This document shows, in pieces, positions 15,366 through 25,920 of a stretch of 64,000 nucleotides of DNA. The position numbers and the translations under genes are program-made. Each line of letters starts with the position of its first letter. The stretch's first letter is position 1. Source of the stretch: Persicimonas caeni (GTDB taxonomy: Bacteria; Myxococcota_A; Bradymonadia; Bradymonadales; Bradymonadaceae); the NCBI RefSeq assembly GCF_006517175.1, contig NZ_CP041186.1, positions 6,041,074 through 6,105,073 on the forward strand, read 5' to 3'. The notes below the pieces were generated by a model that searched no databases, was not told the DNA's origin, and saw only the letters and a program-made list of their open reading frames with translations.

Positions 15366-17252
15366 ATGCTTCGCGGCAACACGCAAAAGGAATGGGGCGG
15401 ACCCGCCTCGGAGAACCGTCGGCGCTTTGCCACAGTCGCCGACGTGCTTCGTGGTGCGCCCGAATTCGCCGGCAAAGCGGGCGTCTACATCATGGACGCG
15501 CGCGGCAGCCAAGAATTTCGCACCTACACGCAGATCTTGGAGAACGCGCTTCGCGTCGGCGCCTCCCTTCGAATCCAGGGGATCGGCCGGCTCGAGCGGG
15601 TCATGCTTCTGCAGTCGACTGGCTTCGACTTTATGAGCGCTTTTTTCGGGGCCGTGGCCATCGGCGCCACGCCCGTGCCCTATCCGCCGCCGGGGCGCCA
15701 AGACCACGCGAACGGTGAGCCGCGCTTCATGAAGACCGCCAAGCGGCTCGGCGCGTCGGCCATCGTCGCCGACACCGACATCGACATCGCCAAATTGTCG
15801 GCGATGGGCCCGGCGGGCACGGTCTCGTCAGTGCACACGGTCCCCTCGCTGCTCGAGGGCATGCCCGTGGGCGCGGTCGTCGAGCCGCACACTTCGCTTC
15901 CCGAGATCGCCTATATCCAGCTGACGTCTGGAGCCACTGGCCCGATGCGCGGCGTCGAGCTCACCCATCGCAATATCTTGTCGAATACCCGCGCCATCGG
16001 CCGCGCGCTCGAGGTGCGCGAAGACGATATCGGCGTCTCGTGGATTCCCCCGTACAACTCGATGGGTTTGGTCGGCCTGATCTGCTTTGGGCTTTACTGG
16101 GGCATCGACCTGGTGCTGATCCATCCCGAGCGTTTTCTCAAGCGCCCCGAGGAGTGGTTGGCGGCGATCTCTCGGCACCGCGGCACATTGTCGACCGCAC
16201 CCAACTTCGCCTACCACTACGCGGTGCGCCGCTGCCAGGAGTCGAACCTCGAGGGCCTCGACCTGTCGAGTTGGCGCGTGGCGATGAGCGGCGCCGAGCC
16301 CGTACGCGCCCAGCACATGGACGCCTTCGTGCGGCGATTCAGCAACTACGGACTCCGCCGCGACGTCTTCCTTCCGGTCTACGGGCTGGCCGAGGCGACC
16401 GTCGGGGTCACCTTTGCCGAGCTCAACAAGCCGTTCGGCATCGACGGGATCAACCGCCGGGTGCTCGAGAAGGAAGGCCGCGCCGAACCCTTGCCCGAAG
16501 AGGGCGCCAAATCCCCCGCCGAGCGCCTGCACCTGGTTTCGGTCGGAAAGCCGCTCGAAGAGATCGACGTCAAGATCGTCGGCGACGACGGTCAGGAGCT
16601 CGACGATCGCCACTGCGGCGAGATCTGCGTGCGCGGGCCGAATGTGATGAAAGGCTATACGGCCGACAAACCCTCGCGGCGCGTGGACTCGCCGGGCTGC
16701 ACGCGCTTGCAAGGCGAGTGGCTGATGACGGGCGACCTCGGCTACATCGCCGAAGGCGAACTCTATGTGCTCGGCCGCGTCTGCGACGCCATCGAGACGG
16801 CACGAGAGCGTCTCGTGTTCCCCGAAGAGATCGAGCTGTTCGTCAACTCCGTCGACGGCATTCGTGCCGGCAGCGCGGTCGCCTTTTCGGTGACTGCCTC
16901 TGCCGATGCCGAGGGCGCCGAGCCAAACTTGCTGGTCATCGCCTACGAATTGCAGGCGGGTACCGAGGCGTCCGACGTCGAGCGAGCCGTCAAGTCCCTG
17001 ATTCGAAAGCACCTGAGCATCGACCCCCACGCGCTGGTCGCGCTCTCGCCAGGCTCGGTCCCCAAGACCCACAGCGGCAAAGTGCGCCGCTTTTTGGCGC
17101 GTCGACTCTACCTCGAAGACCGCCTCGAGCGTCGCCAACGCACCGCCGGCGAACTCGAAGGCGTGCGCCGCTTCGTCCAACGCGCCCAAACCGAAGCCAG
17201 CCGCCTGCGCAACACCTTCCTCCAGCGCCTCGACAACTGGCTCTCCAAATAA
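15366..17252 (+). CDS. Fatty acyl-AMP ligase-like adenylate-forming enzyme
   Basis: A 628-aa member of the AMP-binding (ANL) superfamily that most resembles fatty acyl-AMP ligases. It would activate a fatty acid as acyl-adenylate for transfer to a carrier protein. The AMP-binding loop is at about 183-200 (YIQLTSGATGPMRGVELTH, with Arg where Lys is common). SWIPPYNSMGLVG, MSGAEPVR, VYGLAEATVG and TGDLGYIAEGELYVLGR follow in the right order. The C-terminal catalytic lysine motif reads PKTHSGKVRR. A further charged helical tail (about 580-628) extends past the usual end. No acyl carrier, polyketide or peptide synthase gene is nearby, so the acceptor is unknown. Confidence 0.9.
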   Translation: MLRGNTQKEWGGPASENRRRFATVADVLRGAPEFAGKAGVYIMDARGSQEFRTYTQILENALRVGASLRIQGIGRLERVMLLQSTGFDFMSAFFGAVAIGATPVPYPPPGRQDHANGEPRFMKTAKRLGASAIVADTDIDIAKLSAMGPAGTVSSVHTVPSLLEGMPVGAVVEPHTSLPEIAYIQLTSGATGPMRGVELTHRNILSNTRAIGRALEVREDDIGVSWIPPYNSMGLVGLICFGLYWGIDLVLIHPERFLKRPEEWLAAISRHRGTLSTAPNFAYHYAVRRCQESNLEGLDLSSWRVAMSGAEPVRAQHMDAFVRRFSNYGLRRDVFLPVYGLAEATVGVTFAELNKPFGIDGINRRVLEKEGRAEPLPEEGAKSPAERLHLVSVGKPLEEIDVKIVGDDGQELDDRHCGEICVRGPNVMKGYTADKPSRRVDSPGCTRLQGEWLMTGDLGYIAEGELYVLGRVCDAIETARERLVFPEEIELFVNSVDGIRAGSAVAFSVTASADAEGAEPNLLVIAYELQAGTEASDVERAVKSLIRKHLSIDPHALVALSPGSVPKTHSGKVRRFLARRLYLEDRLERRQRTAGELEGVRRFVQRAQTEASRLRNTFLQRLDNWLSK

Positions 17253-17314
17253 CCTCCCCCCCGCGACCCCCAAACCCCTAGACCCCTAAACTCCCAAACC
17301 CCCAAACCCCCACC
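17253..17314 (-). other. G-rich minus-strand tract with quadruplex potential
   Basis: The plus strand carries a series of C4-C6 runs separated by AAA, TAAA or TAGA spacers directly after the acyl-AMP ligase stop. The minus strand therefore has at least six runs of three or more G with short loops, a layout able to form G-quadruplexes. Confidence 0.6.
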
Positions 17315-17400
17315 ACATCTTTGACCCACCACCGCCAATCCGGCTACAGTAGAAAGGCCGAGCACCCGACTGGAGTAGGGTTGCTCCACTTGTGACACCG

Positions 17401-18360
17401 ATGTCCCGATTCGACCGAGTTTCGATGTTCCGAACGGCTCACCATTCAGCCCCTTGGGTAATTTTGCTTGTCGCCGCCACCGCATTGGCGGCGAGTGTGG
17501 CGGCGTCGTGCGCGGGCCTGGGCGCGAGCTGCCAATTCGACTCCGACTGCACCGGCGGCAACCTGTGTATCCAGCAGACTTGCTACGCGGCCTGCACCGC
17601 GGCCGAAGATTGCGAGCCCCCTTACGATATCTGCCAGCCCTACGCGCGTCAGAACTCCGGCGGCGACGAGACCGTCAAAATCTGCGTGGGCGAGGATTTC
17701 GAGGTCGAGAACAACGACGCCGGGAACAATTGCGAGCAGAGCGGTGACTGCTGCCAAACCGACGCGGAGTGCGCCGCGCTGCCCGATTTCGGCCCCAACG
17801 CGGTCTGCGGCGCGGACAACCGCTGCATCACCCCGGTGGCGCACCCCGAGCAGGGCATACTCATCCGCGACCGCACCACCGTCGATACGGGCGAACAACC
17901 GGCCGACGGAGGCCTGGGCGCCGATATTGCGGCGGTCTTCGTTCGTCCGGCGGCCACCGAGGAGGCCACCGGATTCGGCGTGTTGCTCGACTACTCGCCG
18001 GTCAATGGGGCGGACGGACCCGCTGACGCCCACGTCGGCGCAGCACCGCTGCTCGACGCGCAGGGCCAATGCGTCTCCGGCGGCTTCGACGAGACAGCGC
18101 TTCCGCTGGGCGGGGAGGGGGGCTACGCGCTCTTTGGCTTCGACAATGCCGACGGCGATCGCCTGCGGTTGAATAATGGCTGGGAAGCCGTCGTCATCGA
18201 GTGGGGGGCCAATTGCGGAGCTGAGGCTGCGGCCGATTCGTACGACGTCTTTTTCTGCACCGCGCAGAGCGAGGGCGCGGCGATCGACCCGGTCACCGAC
18301 TGCTCCAAGCAGCTAAACCCTCAGCCTGCCTCCGGTTTTGCGGCGATCAGCCTCGACTGA
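17401..18360 (+). CDS. Cys-rich secreted lipoprotein-like protein
   Basis: A 319-aa exported protein from ATG 17401; the frame is open to GTG 17392. After a basic start there is a hydrophobic segment (WVILLVAATALAASVAASC) whose VAASC end is a loose lipobox. Two Cys-rich blocks follow: CQFDSDCTGGNLCIQQTCYAACTAAEDC, and a second with CEQSGDCCQTDAEC. These DxDC/CxxGxxC patterns are common in myxobacterial surface lipoproteins. The C-terminal 180 residues form a beta-rich domain with VLLDYSPVNG and FGFDNADGDRLRLNNG. It is related in layout to the next gene. No enzymatic motif is visible. Confidence 0.8.
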   Translation: MSRFDRVSMFRTAHHSAPWVILLVAATALAASVAASCAGLGASCQFDSDCTGGNLCIQQTCYAACTAAEDCEPPYDICQPYARQNSGGDETVKICVGEDFEVENNDAGNNCEQSGDCCQTDAECAALPDFGPNAVCGADNRCITPVAHPEQGILIRDRTTVDTGEQPADGGLGADIAAVFVRPAATEEATGFGVLLDYSPVNGADGPADAHVGAAPLLDAQGQCVSGGFDETALPLGGEGGYALFGFDNADGDRLRLNNGWEAVVIEWGANCGAEAAADSYDVFFCTAQSEGAAIDPVTDCSKQLNPQPASGFAAISLD

Positions 18361-18624
18361 GCCCGCCGAGAGGAGCAGGCGCAGCTTGAAATTGCGCGAG
18401 TGCGTTGCATTTTCGTCGCCGATGGGTAAATGTGGCACATAACTTCATTGCACGTTCGCATTTACTGATTGTTTTTTTGCCCAGGTGGCAAACAACTTGC
18501 AACTTGGCACAAATGGCTCGATAAGAGCATCGATGAGCTCGATTGTCCGAACGTGGGCGAAGAGAGTTCTGCAATTGGATGGTTAGTGTTACTTCCACTC
18601 TAAACCTCACTGTAGGGGAGAGAA
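18361..18624 (+). promoter_or_regulatory. Intergenic region with sigma-54-like promoter at 18486-18501
   Basis: TGGCAA (18486-18491), five bases, then TTGCA (18497-18501) fits the -24/-12 sigma-54 consensus with the required 5-nt gap between the two elements. It lies about 124 nt before the start of the Cys-rich lipoprotein gene at 18625. A second TGGCAC at 18433 has no correctly spaced partner. Confidence 0.5.
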
Positions 18625-19560
18625 ATGAAGACGTTTAAGAAATTGTTGGCAATCCTTCTGGTATCGACCGCCTGTTCCGGCCTGATCGTGGCTTGTGGTG
18701 GCAGCGAAGAAGACGATTGTCTTTCGGATGAAGACTGCGCGGCAGGCGAGCTCTGCGATCAGACGGACAAGGTCTGTCGCTTCTCGTGTGAGACCGACGC
18801 CGACTGCACCGTCGAGGGCGAAGTCTGCGATACCGACCGCACTAACAGCGGTGGTGTCTGCGTGCTTGGCGACACCGAGCCCGAGTGCACCACCGACGAC
18901 GACTGCGCCGAAGGCGAGACCTGCAACACCGAAACCGGCATGTGCGAAGGCACCGAGCCCGAGTGCACCACCGACGACGACTGCGCCGAAGGCGAGACCT
19001 GCAACACCGACTCGGGTATGTGCGAAGTCGCCACCATCTATGGCTTCGCTCAGATCACCGATGTCTCCGACACCACCAACGACGCGCTGTGCGGCGACAG
19101 CCTCGACGATCCGGGCTCCGACCTGTACGGCATCGAGCTGACCTCGGCTGACGGCAGCTCCTCGTTCTGGGCCCAGTGGGTCTACGACGGTGTCAACCAC
19201 AGCACCGACCTGGCTTCGCCCGCCGGCGTCATCGACGGCACCGCTCCCGGCCTCGACGCCGAGGACTGCCCGGAAGCTGGCTTCTCCGACAGCGTCGTGG
19301 CCCTCGGCTGCGGCGGCTCGCTCATCGTCGAGTTCGTCGACGACCAGGGCACCGCTGTCGACATCCTTCCCGGCGACACCATCACCGTCTACGAGTACGG
19401 CGCTCAGTGCCAGACGTCTCCCTCGGCGGACCAGGACGAGTGGAGCGTCTCCATCTGTGAGCTCAACGAAGACGAAGCCCTCGCAGGCAACTGCACCGGC
19501 GAAGTCGCCGTGGGCAGCGGTAACGGTCTGAGCGACGTGACCGTGCCGACCGACCTGTAA
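18625..19560 (+). CDS. Cys-rich secreted lipoprotein with tandem DDDC modules
   Basis: A 311-aa exported lipoprotein. ATG 18625 follows GGGGAGAGAA. The signal peptide ends in a good lipobox (LIVACG, Cys24). Residues 30-135 carry four Cys-rich modules of the DEDCAAGELC/DDDCAEGETC kind; two of them are a 78-bp DNA duplication (18873-18950 and 18951 onward) and differ by only a few residues. The C-terminal domain (about 140-311) is beta-rich, with DLYGIELTSADGSSSFWAQW and a Cys pair in CPEAGF...LGCGGS. The sigma-54-like site upstream suggests conditional expression, for example in development. A strong terminator follows. The role is unknown but it is likely at the cell surface. Confidence 0.85.
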   Translation: MKTFKKLLAILLVSTACSGLIVACGGSEEDDCLSDEDCAAGELCDQTDKVCRFSCETDADCTVEGEVCDTDRTNSGGVCVLGDTEPECTTDDDCAEGETCNTETGMCEGTEPECTTDDDCAEGETCNTDSGMCEVATIYGFAQITDVSDTTNDALCGDSLDDPGSDLYGIELTSADGSSSFWAQWVYDGVNHSTDLASPAGVIDGTAPGLDAEDCPEAGFSDSVVALGCGGSLIVEFVDDQGTAVDILPGDTITVYEYGAQCQTSPSADQDEWSVSICELNEDEALAGNCTGEVAVGSGNGLSDVTVPTDL

Positions 19561-19613
19561 ATCTGCAGACACGTGGTTGTGTATTGCAGCCGCGCTCTGA
19601 GTAGGTCGAACAC

Positions 19614-19657
19614 AAACCGCCCGGACTCGCTCTTTGCGAGCCGGGCGGTTTGCTTTT
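19614..19657 (+). terminator. Rho-independent terminator
   Basis: A 16-bp stem (AAACCGCCCGG, one bulged A, CTCGC, paired with GCGAG and CCGGGCGGTTT) is followed by TGCTTTT. It serves the lipoprotein gene ending at 19560. Confidence 0.9.
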
Positions 19658-19782
19658 GGGGCCCACCTGCTCCGCAACGGAACAATCAATTGAAGGAAGA
19701 TCTGGGCGGGTTTACTCATTTGTAAAGAGCGACTAATGTCGCCGCCGAAACCGCTGCACGACTCCGAAGGGAACACACAACG

Positions 19783-20583
19783 ATGCGAATGCGAGTGATA
19801 AGCTTGATGATGGCGCTTCTGTTGGCCCCTGTGCTGACAGTGGGAGCCGGGTGCGCCACAGGTTCCGACGCCAAGCCCCAGACCTATGCTGGCGCCGCCG
19901 AGCAGCGCTACATGAGCGCTGACGAAGATCTCGAGGACGGCAACTATCTGGAGGCGATCCGCCAATTCAATTCGGTTCGCAACAAGTTCCCGTACAGCAA
20001 GTACGCGCCCCTGAGCGAGCTTCGCATCGGCGACGCGTACTTCGCCCAAGAGAAGTACGCCAGCGCTGTCGAGCAGTACCGAAACTTCATCCAGCTGCAC
20101 CCCAAGCACCCGAAGGTCTCCTACGCGCATTGGCGCGTGGCGCTCGCCTTCCACAAGCTGATGCCTGAAAACTGGTGGCTCTTGCCGCCGGCCTACGAGC
20201 GCGACCTCGCCAGGACGCGGGATGCGGTGCGCGAGATGAGACTTTTCATCAAGCGCTACCCGAACTCCGAGTACACCGACCGGGCGCGCAAGCTGTTGGC
20301 CCAAGAGCGCCGCAGACTGGCCGACCACGAGTTGTACGTCGCCAAGTTCTACCTCGACCGCGACAACCCACGCGCCGCCGCCATGCGGCTGCGCTACTTG
20401 CTCGAGAACTACTCGGGCCTCGGACTCGACCCGCAGGCGCTCTTCTTGCTCGCCCGCTCCTACATCGAGCTGGGCGACCTCCAGAAGGCCAAGACCGCGC
20501 TGGGCGATCTCATCGAGTATCACCCGAACACCGAGTTCGCTCGGGAGGCCCAGGACTACCTCGCCGAGTATGAGCTGGAGTGA
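19783..20583 (+). CDS. bamD: Outer membrane protein assembly factor BamD-like lipoprotein
   Basis: A 266-aa lipoprotein of the BAM complex, which folds beta-barrel proteins into the outer membrane. The signal peptide ends in GAGC (Cys24). Residues 35-260 form five TPR-like repeats with BamD wording: the LEDGNYLEAIRQFNSVRNKFPYS repeat, then KYASAVEQYRNFIQLHPKHP, FIKRYPNSEYTDRARKLL and KTALGDLIEYHPNTEFAREA. Length is normal for the family. The start is ATG 19783 (GAAGGGA upstream) or ATG 19789. No other bam gene is adjacent. Confidence 0.9.
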   Translation: MRMRVISLMMALLLAPVLTVGAGCATGSDAKPQTYAGAAEQRYMSADEDLEDGNYLEAIRQFNSVRNKFPYSKYAPLSELRIGDAYFAQEKYASAVEQYRNFIQLHPKHPKVSYAHWRVALAFHKLMPENWWLLPPAYERDLARTRDAVREMRLFIKRYPNSEYTDRARKLLAQERRRLADHELYVAKFYLDRDNPRAAAMRLRYLLENYSGLGLDPQALFLLARSYIELGDLQKAKTALGDLIEYHPNTEFAREAQDYLAEYELE

Positions 20584-20606
20584 GGAAGGGCGAGGGAGAA
20601 GGAGAG

Positions 20607-20635
20607 TTGACACGACGACCCACGATAGCTATACC
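20607..20635 (+). promoter_or_regulatory. Sigma-70-type promoter for rplM-rpsI
   Basis: TTGACA (20607-20612), a 17-nt spacer and TATACC (20630-20635) are near-consensus. The start codon of rplM is about 180 nt downstream, leaving room for an untranslated leader. Confidence 0.7.
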
Positions 20636-20816
20636 ATCCCCCCTCGGTTCCGGCCTGTGATTTTTCCCGGTAAATCGACAGAGTCGCGCGCCGAACAAGA
20701 TTTTTTAGCTATCTGAATGTAGCTACGAGCAATCACGATACACTGCCTGCCACGCCCCCCCCACGATGGGAGACAAGCGGGGCCCAACGAGCGGGCAAGA
20801 CTAGACGAGAGCAGCC

Positions 20817-21248
20817 ATGAAGACGTTTAGCGTCAAAGAGCAGGATGTTGAGCGCGCGTGGCACCTGGTCGACCTGGAAGGAAAAACGGTCGGTCGGGCA
20901 GCCAGCGAGATCGCGAAACTGCTGCGCGGAAAGCACAAGCCGATCTACACGCCGCACGTTGACTGCGGAGACTTTGTGGTGTGCATCAACGCCGACAAAG
21001 TCGAGTTTTCGGGTAACAAACTCACCGACAAGATGTACCGTCGCCACTCCCTCTACCCGGGTGGCCTCAAAGAGATCGGTGCCGGTGAGTTGATGGAAAA
21101 AGCCCCGGAAAAGGTCATCGAATTTGCGGTGCAGGGGATGCTGCCCAAGAACACGCTGGGCCGCAAGATCATCAAAAAACTCAAGGTCTACAGCGGCGCC
21201 GACCATCCGCACTCGGCCCAGCAGCCCCAAACTTTCGAGATCGACTGA
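20817..21248 (+). CDS. rplM: 50S ribosomal protein L13
   Basis: A 143-aa ribosomal protein of the large subunit, full length for L13. Characteristic segments are [60 protein letters not shown], and the [18 protein letters not shown] motif followed by [11 protein letters not shown] 20817 is preceded by GAGCAGCC. rpsI follows after 14 bp in the conserved L13-S9 operon order. Confidence 0.98.
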   Translation: MKTFSVKEQDVERAWHLVDLEGKTVGRAASEIAKLLRGKHKPIYTPHVDCGDFVVCINADKVEFSGNKLTDKMYRRHSLYPGGLKEIGAGELMEKAPEKVIEFAVQGMLPKNTLGRKIIKKLKVYSGADHPHSAQQPQTFEID

Positions 21249-21262
21249 GGAGATAGACAGCC

Positions 21263-21661
21263 ATGGCCAAAGTAGAACAGTTTCACGCAATCGGTCGTCG
21301 TAAAAGCGCTAGCGCTCGGGTCTTTTTGCGCCCCGGCGGCAGCGGCAACGTCACCGTCAACAAGCAGGACGCCGACGAGTACTTCGCTCGCGACACCCTG
21401 ATGATGATCATCCGCCAGCCGCTCGAGCTCGTCGACATGAGCGACAAGTTCGACATCTACGCCACCGTCCGAGGCGGCGGCAAGAGCGGCCAGGCCGACG
21501 CCATCAAGCTGGGCATCGCCCGCGCCCTCGAGCTGTACGACGGCGACCTTCGTTCGCCGCTCAAGAAGGCCGGCTTCCTGACCCGCGACGCTCGCGTCAA
21601 AGAGCGTAAGAAGTACGGTCAGAAAGGCGCTCGCGCTCGCTTCCAGTTCTCGAAGCGCTAA
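21263..21661 (+). CDS. rpsI: 30S ribosomal protein S9
   Basis: A 132-aa small-subunit protein. Diagnostic parts are the start region [38 protein letters not shown] and the basic C-terminal tail ending RARFQFSKR, whose last residues contact tRNA in the P site. ATG 21263 has GAGGAGA upstream. The penultimate residue is Lys and the last is Arg, as normal for S9. It forms an operon with rplM and is closed by the terminator at 21727. Confidence 0.98.
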   Translation: MAKVEQFHAIGRRKSASARVFLRPGGSGNVTVNKQDADEYFARDTLMMIIRQPLELVDMSDKFDIYATVRGGGKSGQADAIKLGIARALELYDGDLRSPLKKAGFLTRDARVKERKKYGQKGARARFQFSKR

Positions 21662-21726
21662 GCCGAGTCGACCGACACAGTTGCTGTACCGGCAGCATTG
21701 GGCCGCAGGGACGCGGCCCGCACAAC

Positions 21727-21765
21727 AAAAAACGCCCGACGTGTATGTGCGCGTCGGGCGTTTTT
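21727..21765. terminator. Terminator after rpsI
   Basis: AAAAAACGCCCGAC and GTCGGGCGTTTTT form a strong stem with T-runs on both strands. It closes the rplM-rpsI operon and could also stop the convergent YIP1-like gene. Confidence 0.9.
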
Positions 21766-21814
21766 GTGTTCTTGCGTCTCTCCTTATGGGGCGCCTCGAT
21801 TTCTGAAGGCCTTC

Positions 21815-22570
21815 TCAAAACCCAAACGGCAACAACAACATCAACGTCGCCATCACCACGAACATCGCGCGCCAGATGCCCATGCGGAAATACATGCGCA
21901 GGGCGCCGATCTCGATGTTGAAGACCCAGATGATCGACAGGAAGTGGCCGAGGGGAAACTCGGCGATGGGAGGGATGAGCAAAAAGGCGTAGCCGGCGCT
22001 GGCGTATCCGACGATGCGCGCGCTCAGGCTGAAGCTGGAGTGGCCGCCGGCGAGTCGGGTCGCCAGGTGAAAGATCCCCACGTGGGCCATGAAGATGAGC
22101 ACCGCGCGGATGGGCACAGCGACAAACAGCGCCACGCGCGCCATGTCGAAGGTGGCGCCCGATTGCTCGGCGACGGTGTTGATCAGCTCCTGGTACTGCT
22201 CGAAGAAGAGCATCTGCCAGCCGGTGCTGAACAAGAGCCCGACGCCCAGGCACAGCAACCCGAAGGCCACCGCCGGGCCCCAGGAGCCCGAAAAGCGCAC
22301 GTTTTGGAAAAAGGTTCTCGGGGAGGTGACCACGTCGACGAGGGTGCGCGCGAAGGCGCGCGGTGAGTAGTCCTCGTTCGGATCCTCCCACGGGGTCGTG
22401 GGAGGCGCGAACTTCTCGCGGCACACACTGCAGATGCAATAGCCGCGAAGGTCGCTCCCATGACAGGCGGCGCAGATATCGCCACCGCACTCGGTGCAGA
22501 TGGCGATAGCCGGCGCGCCTTCATGGTGCGAACACGTTCTGTGGTCAGCGTGTCGCTGGGAGGTAGTCAC
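21815..22570 (-). CDS. Zinc-finger (B-box-like) plus YIP1-like membrane protein
   Basis: A 251-aa membrane protein. Residues 10-52 hold His/Cys pairs (CSHHEGAPAIAICTECGGDICAAC, then CICSVC) in a B-box-type zinc-finger arrangement. After a linker the remaining 180 residues contain four to five membrane segments (about 98-120, 150-168, 185-205, 212-250) with the P-rich layout of YIP1 family proteins. This fusion of cytoplasmic zinc finger and YIP1-like domain is common in deltaproteobacterial genomes, with no proven role. It lies 3 nt downstream of ffh on the same strand, so the two are likely co-transcribed. Confidence 0.85.
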   Translation of the reverse strand: MTTSQRHADHRTCSHHEGAPAIAICTECGGDICAACHGSDLRGYCICSVCREKFAPPTTPWEDPNEDYSPRAFARTLVDVVTSPRTFFQNVRFSGSWGPAVAFGLLCLGVGLLFSTGWQMLFFEQYQELINTVAEQSGATFDMARVALFVAVPIRAVLIFMAHVGIFHLATRLAGGHSSFSLSARIVGYASAGYAFLLIPPIAEFPLGHFLSIIWVFNIEIGALRMYFRMGIWRAMFVVMATLMLLLPFGF

Positions 22571-22573
22571 TGC

Positions 22574-24217
<1,644 letters not shown>

Positions 24218-24515
24218 TGCCAAACCCTTTGGTCTCTAGAAACTGGATGCCGATTGGGGCGCTCAAGTGGCGCACCCGATTTATGCTGGTTGCTTCACGA
24301 AAAACTCGTACGAAAAAGTCGCACGGAACGAACGTGTAAACAGAGCCGCTTGTTCCGGTCGACACGCAGGTCCACCGGCGGCGGCTCGATGTGGGAGGGC
24401 GACTGCCGGCCCTTTGTGCCGACAGCGGGAGGTGCGGATTGGCGAACGGCCTTCGCTGAGGCGGCAAATACCGCCCCGAAAAGGGCCCTCCGACAGGTCC
24501 GTCAGGCTGGCTGGC

Positions 24516-24544
24516 AACGTATCCACTGGGCGGTGGGCTGTCAA
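24516..24544 (-). promoter_or_regulatory. Possible sigma-70-type promoter for ffh
   Basis: Read on the minus strand, TTGACA (24544-24539), a 17-nt spacer and TACGTT (24521-24516) face ffh. The leader would be roughly 290 nt. The -10 match is only moderate. Confidence 0.4.
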
Positions 24545-24596
24545 CTGAGCCCGAGCGTGTTAGGATGGTGCCATCTGGACGAAATAGGCAGCAAAC

Positions 24597-24625
24597 TTGC
24601 GGGCCGTGGCTGCGGCCTATATAAG
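24597..24625 (+). promoter_or_regulatory. Sigma-70-type promoter for the TPR lipoprotein
   Basis: TTGCGG (24597-24602), 17 nt and TATAAG (24620-24625). The start codon of the next gene is at 24682, giving a leader of about 50 nt. Confidence 0.5.
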
Positions 24626-24681
24626 TGAGGGTGTTTTCGACCTTTTTTGCGTCGGGTTACGCACATACGGAGAAGAGAGAT

Positions 24682-25860
24682 ATGCAGATCAACATACAGC
24701 TCATCATGCAGCAAGGCTGGACCCGCTCGGTGCTCGCCGTCCTTTTCGTCGGACTGATTGCCGCGGCGTCGACCGGTTGCGAGCCGAGCCCCAAAGAGAA
24801 GCTGAGCGCCGCTCAGGTCGCCGTGATGAACGAGAAGCCGGACGAGGCCGAGAAGTACCTCAAAGAGGTGCTCGAAGCCGAGCCGGAGAACTTCACCGCC
24901 AAGCGCAAGATGGGCGAGGTCGAGCAGCTTCGCGGCAACTACGTCAAGGCCGAGGAGCAGTACAAGTCGCTGTGGGACGCCCAGGGCTTTGGCAAAGAGG
25001 GCGCCGAACTGTCGACCAAGCAGGAGAGCCAGAAGGCACTCCTGCAGGAGAATATGCTCAAGCTCTATGAGGACTGGGCCGAGTCGATCGATCCGTCCGA
25101 GAGCCCCGACAAGTATATCGAGGTGGTCAAAAAGGGCCTCGAGATCAACCCCAAGAAGACCCGCCTGAACACCATGCTCGTCACCGCGTACGAGAATCAG
25201 GCCAAGAAGCTCGTCGAGCAGGGCAAGAAGCTCGAGGCGGCCGCGGTCTACGAAAAGATCCCGCAGCTCTACACCAGCTCCAAGAAGCGCAGCAACGCCG
25301 AGGAGCGCGCCACGAACCTTCGCTTCGAGGCCAACAAAGAGCAGATGCTCGGCTACTTCAACGAGAAGGCCAAGCCCGAGCTGCAGAAAGAGGACCGCTA
25401 CGACGCCGAGAACAAGACCATCAAAGTCAGCGTCGAGAAGTCGCTCGACAGTGACATGGAAGCGCTGGCCGAGAAGGCCATCGAGAAGAGCCAGGGCAAG
25501 AAGGTCGACCTGAAGCGTCGCAGCGCCCAGCACGCCGCGATCATCTGCGACATCGCCATGCGCCAGGAAGTCCTGGTCCCGTCGGTCGAAAAGGCCATCG
25601 TCGAGGCCACCGGCATCCCCGCCGAGTCCGACTTCTCGAAGATGCGCGTGCCCGCCAGCGTCAACAAGGGCGTCAAGATCGAGGCCGGCCGCCGCGACTG
25701 CAAGCTGACCGCCGCCTTGCCGCTCGACGCGGTGCTCAAGATGGGCTTCGAGGTCAAGCAGCAGACCGAAAAGGCCAAAGCCGAGGGCGAGGGTAAGGAG
25801 GCCGACAAGGCCGAGTCGGGCGCCAAGGCCGAAGCCGACGAGGCCGGCGACAAGAAGTAG
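24682..25860 (+). CDS. TPR-containing lipoprotein
   Basis: A 392-aa lipoprotein from ATG 24682, which follows GGAGAAGAGAG; the frame is open further upstream without a ribosome site. The signal peptide ends AASTGC (Cys about 32). Residues 40-115 contain TPR-like helices (KPDEAEKYLKEVLEAEPENF, GNYVKAEEQYKSLW), with more helical repeats to about 240. The C-terminal domain (about 250-370) has a Cys pair (CDIAM...RRDCKL). The extreme C-terminus is a Lys/Glu/Ala-rich tail. It may be an outer-membrane or periplasmic scaffold; no specific family is recognised. Confidence 0.85.
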   Translation: MQINIQLIMQQGWTRSVLAVLFVGLIAAASTGCEPSPKEKLSAAQVAVMNEKPDEAEKYLKEVLEAEPENFTAKRKMGEVEQLRGNYVKAEEQYKSLWDAQGFGKEGAELSTKQESQKALLQENMLKLYEDWAESIDPSESPDKYIEVVKKGLEINPKKTRLNTMLVTAYENQAKKLVEQGKKLEAAAVYEKIPQLYTSSKKRSNAEERATNLRFEANKEQMLGYFNEKAKPELQKEDRYDAENKTIKVSVEKSLDSDMEALAEKAIEKSQGKKVDLKRRSAQHAAIICDIAMRQEVLVPSVEKAIVEATGIPAESDFSKMRVPASVNKGVKIEAGRRDCKLTAALPLDAVLKMGFEVKQQTEKAKAEGEGKEADKAESGAKAEADEAGDKK

Positions 25861-25920
25861 GGCCACTGCCCGATCAATCGCGCGGTTTGGTTTTAACTCG
25901 CCGTGCGGGTGTCTAAGATG

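Noticed and set aside
18433-18451. A second sigma-54-like TGGCAC/TTGCA pair
   Set aside because: The gap between the two boxes is nine bases, not five.
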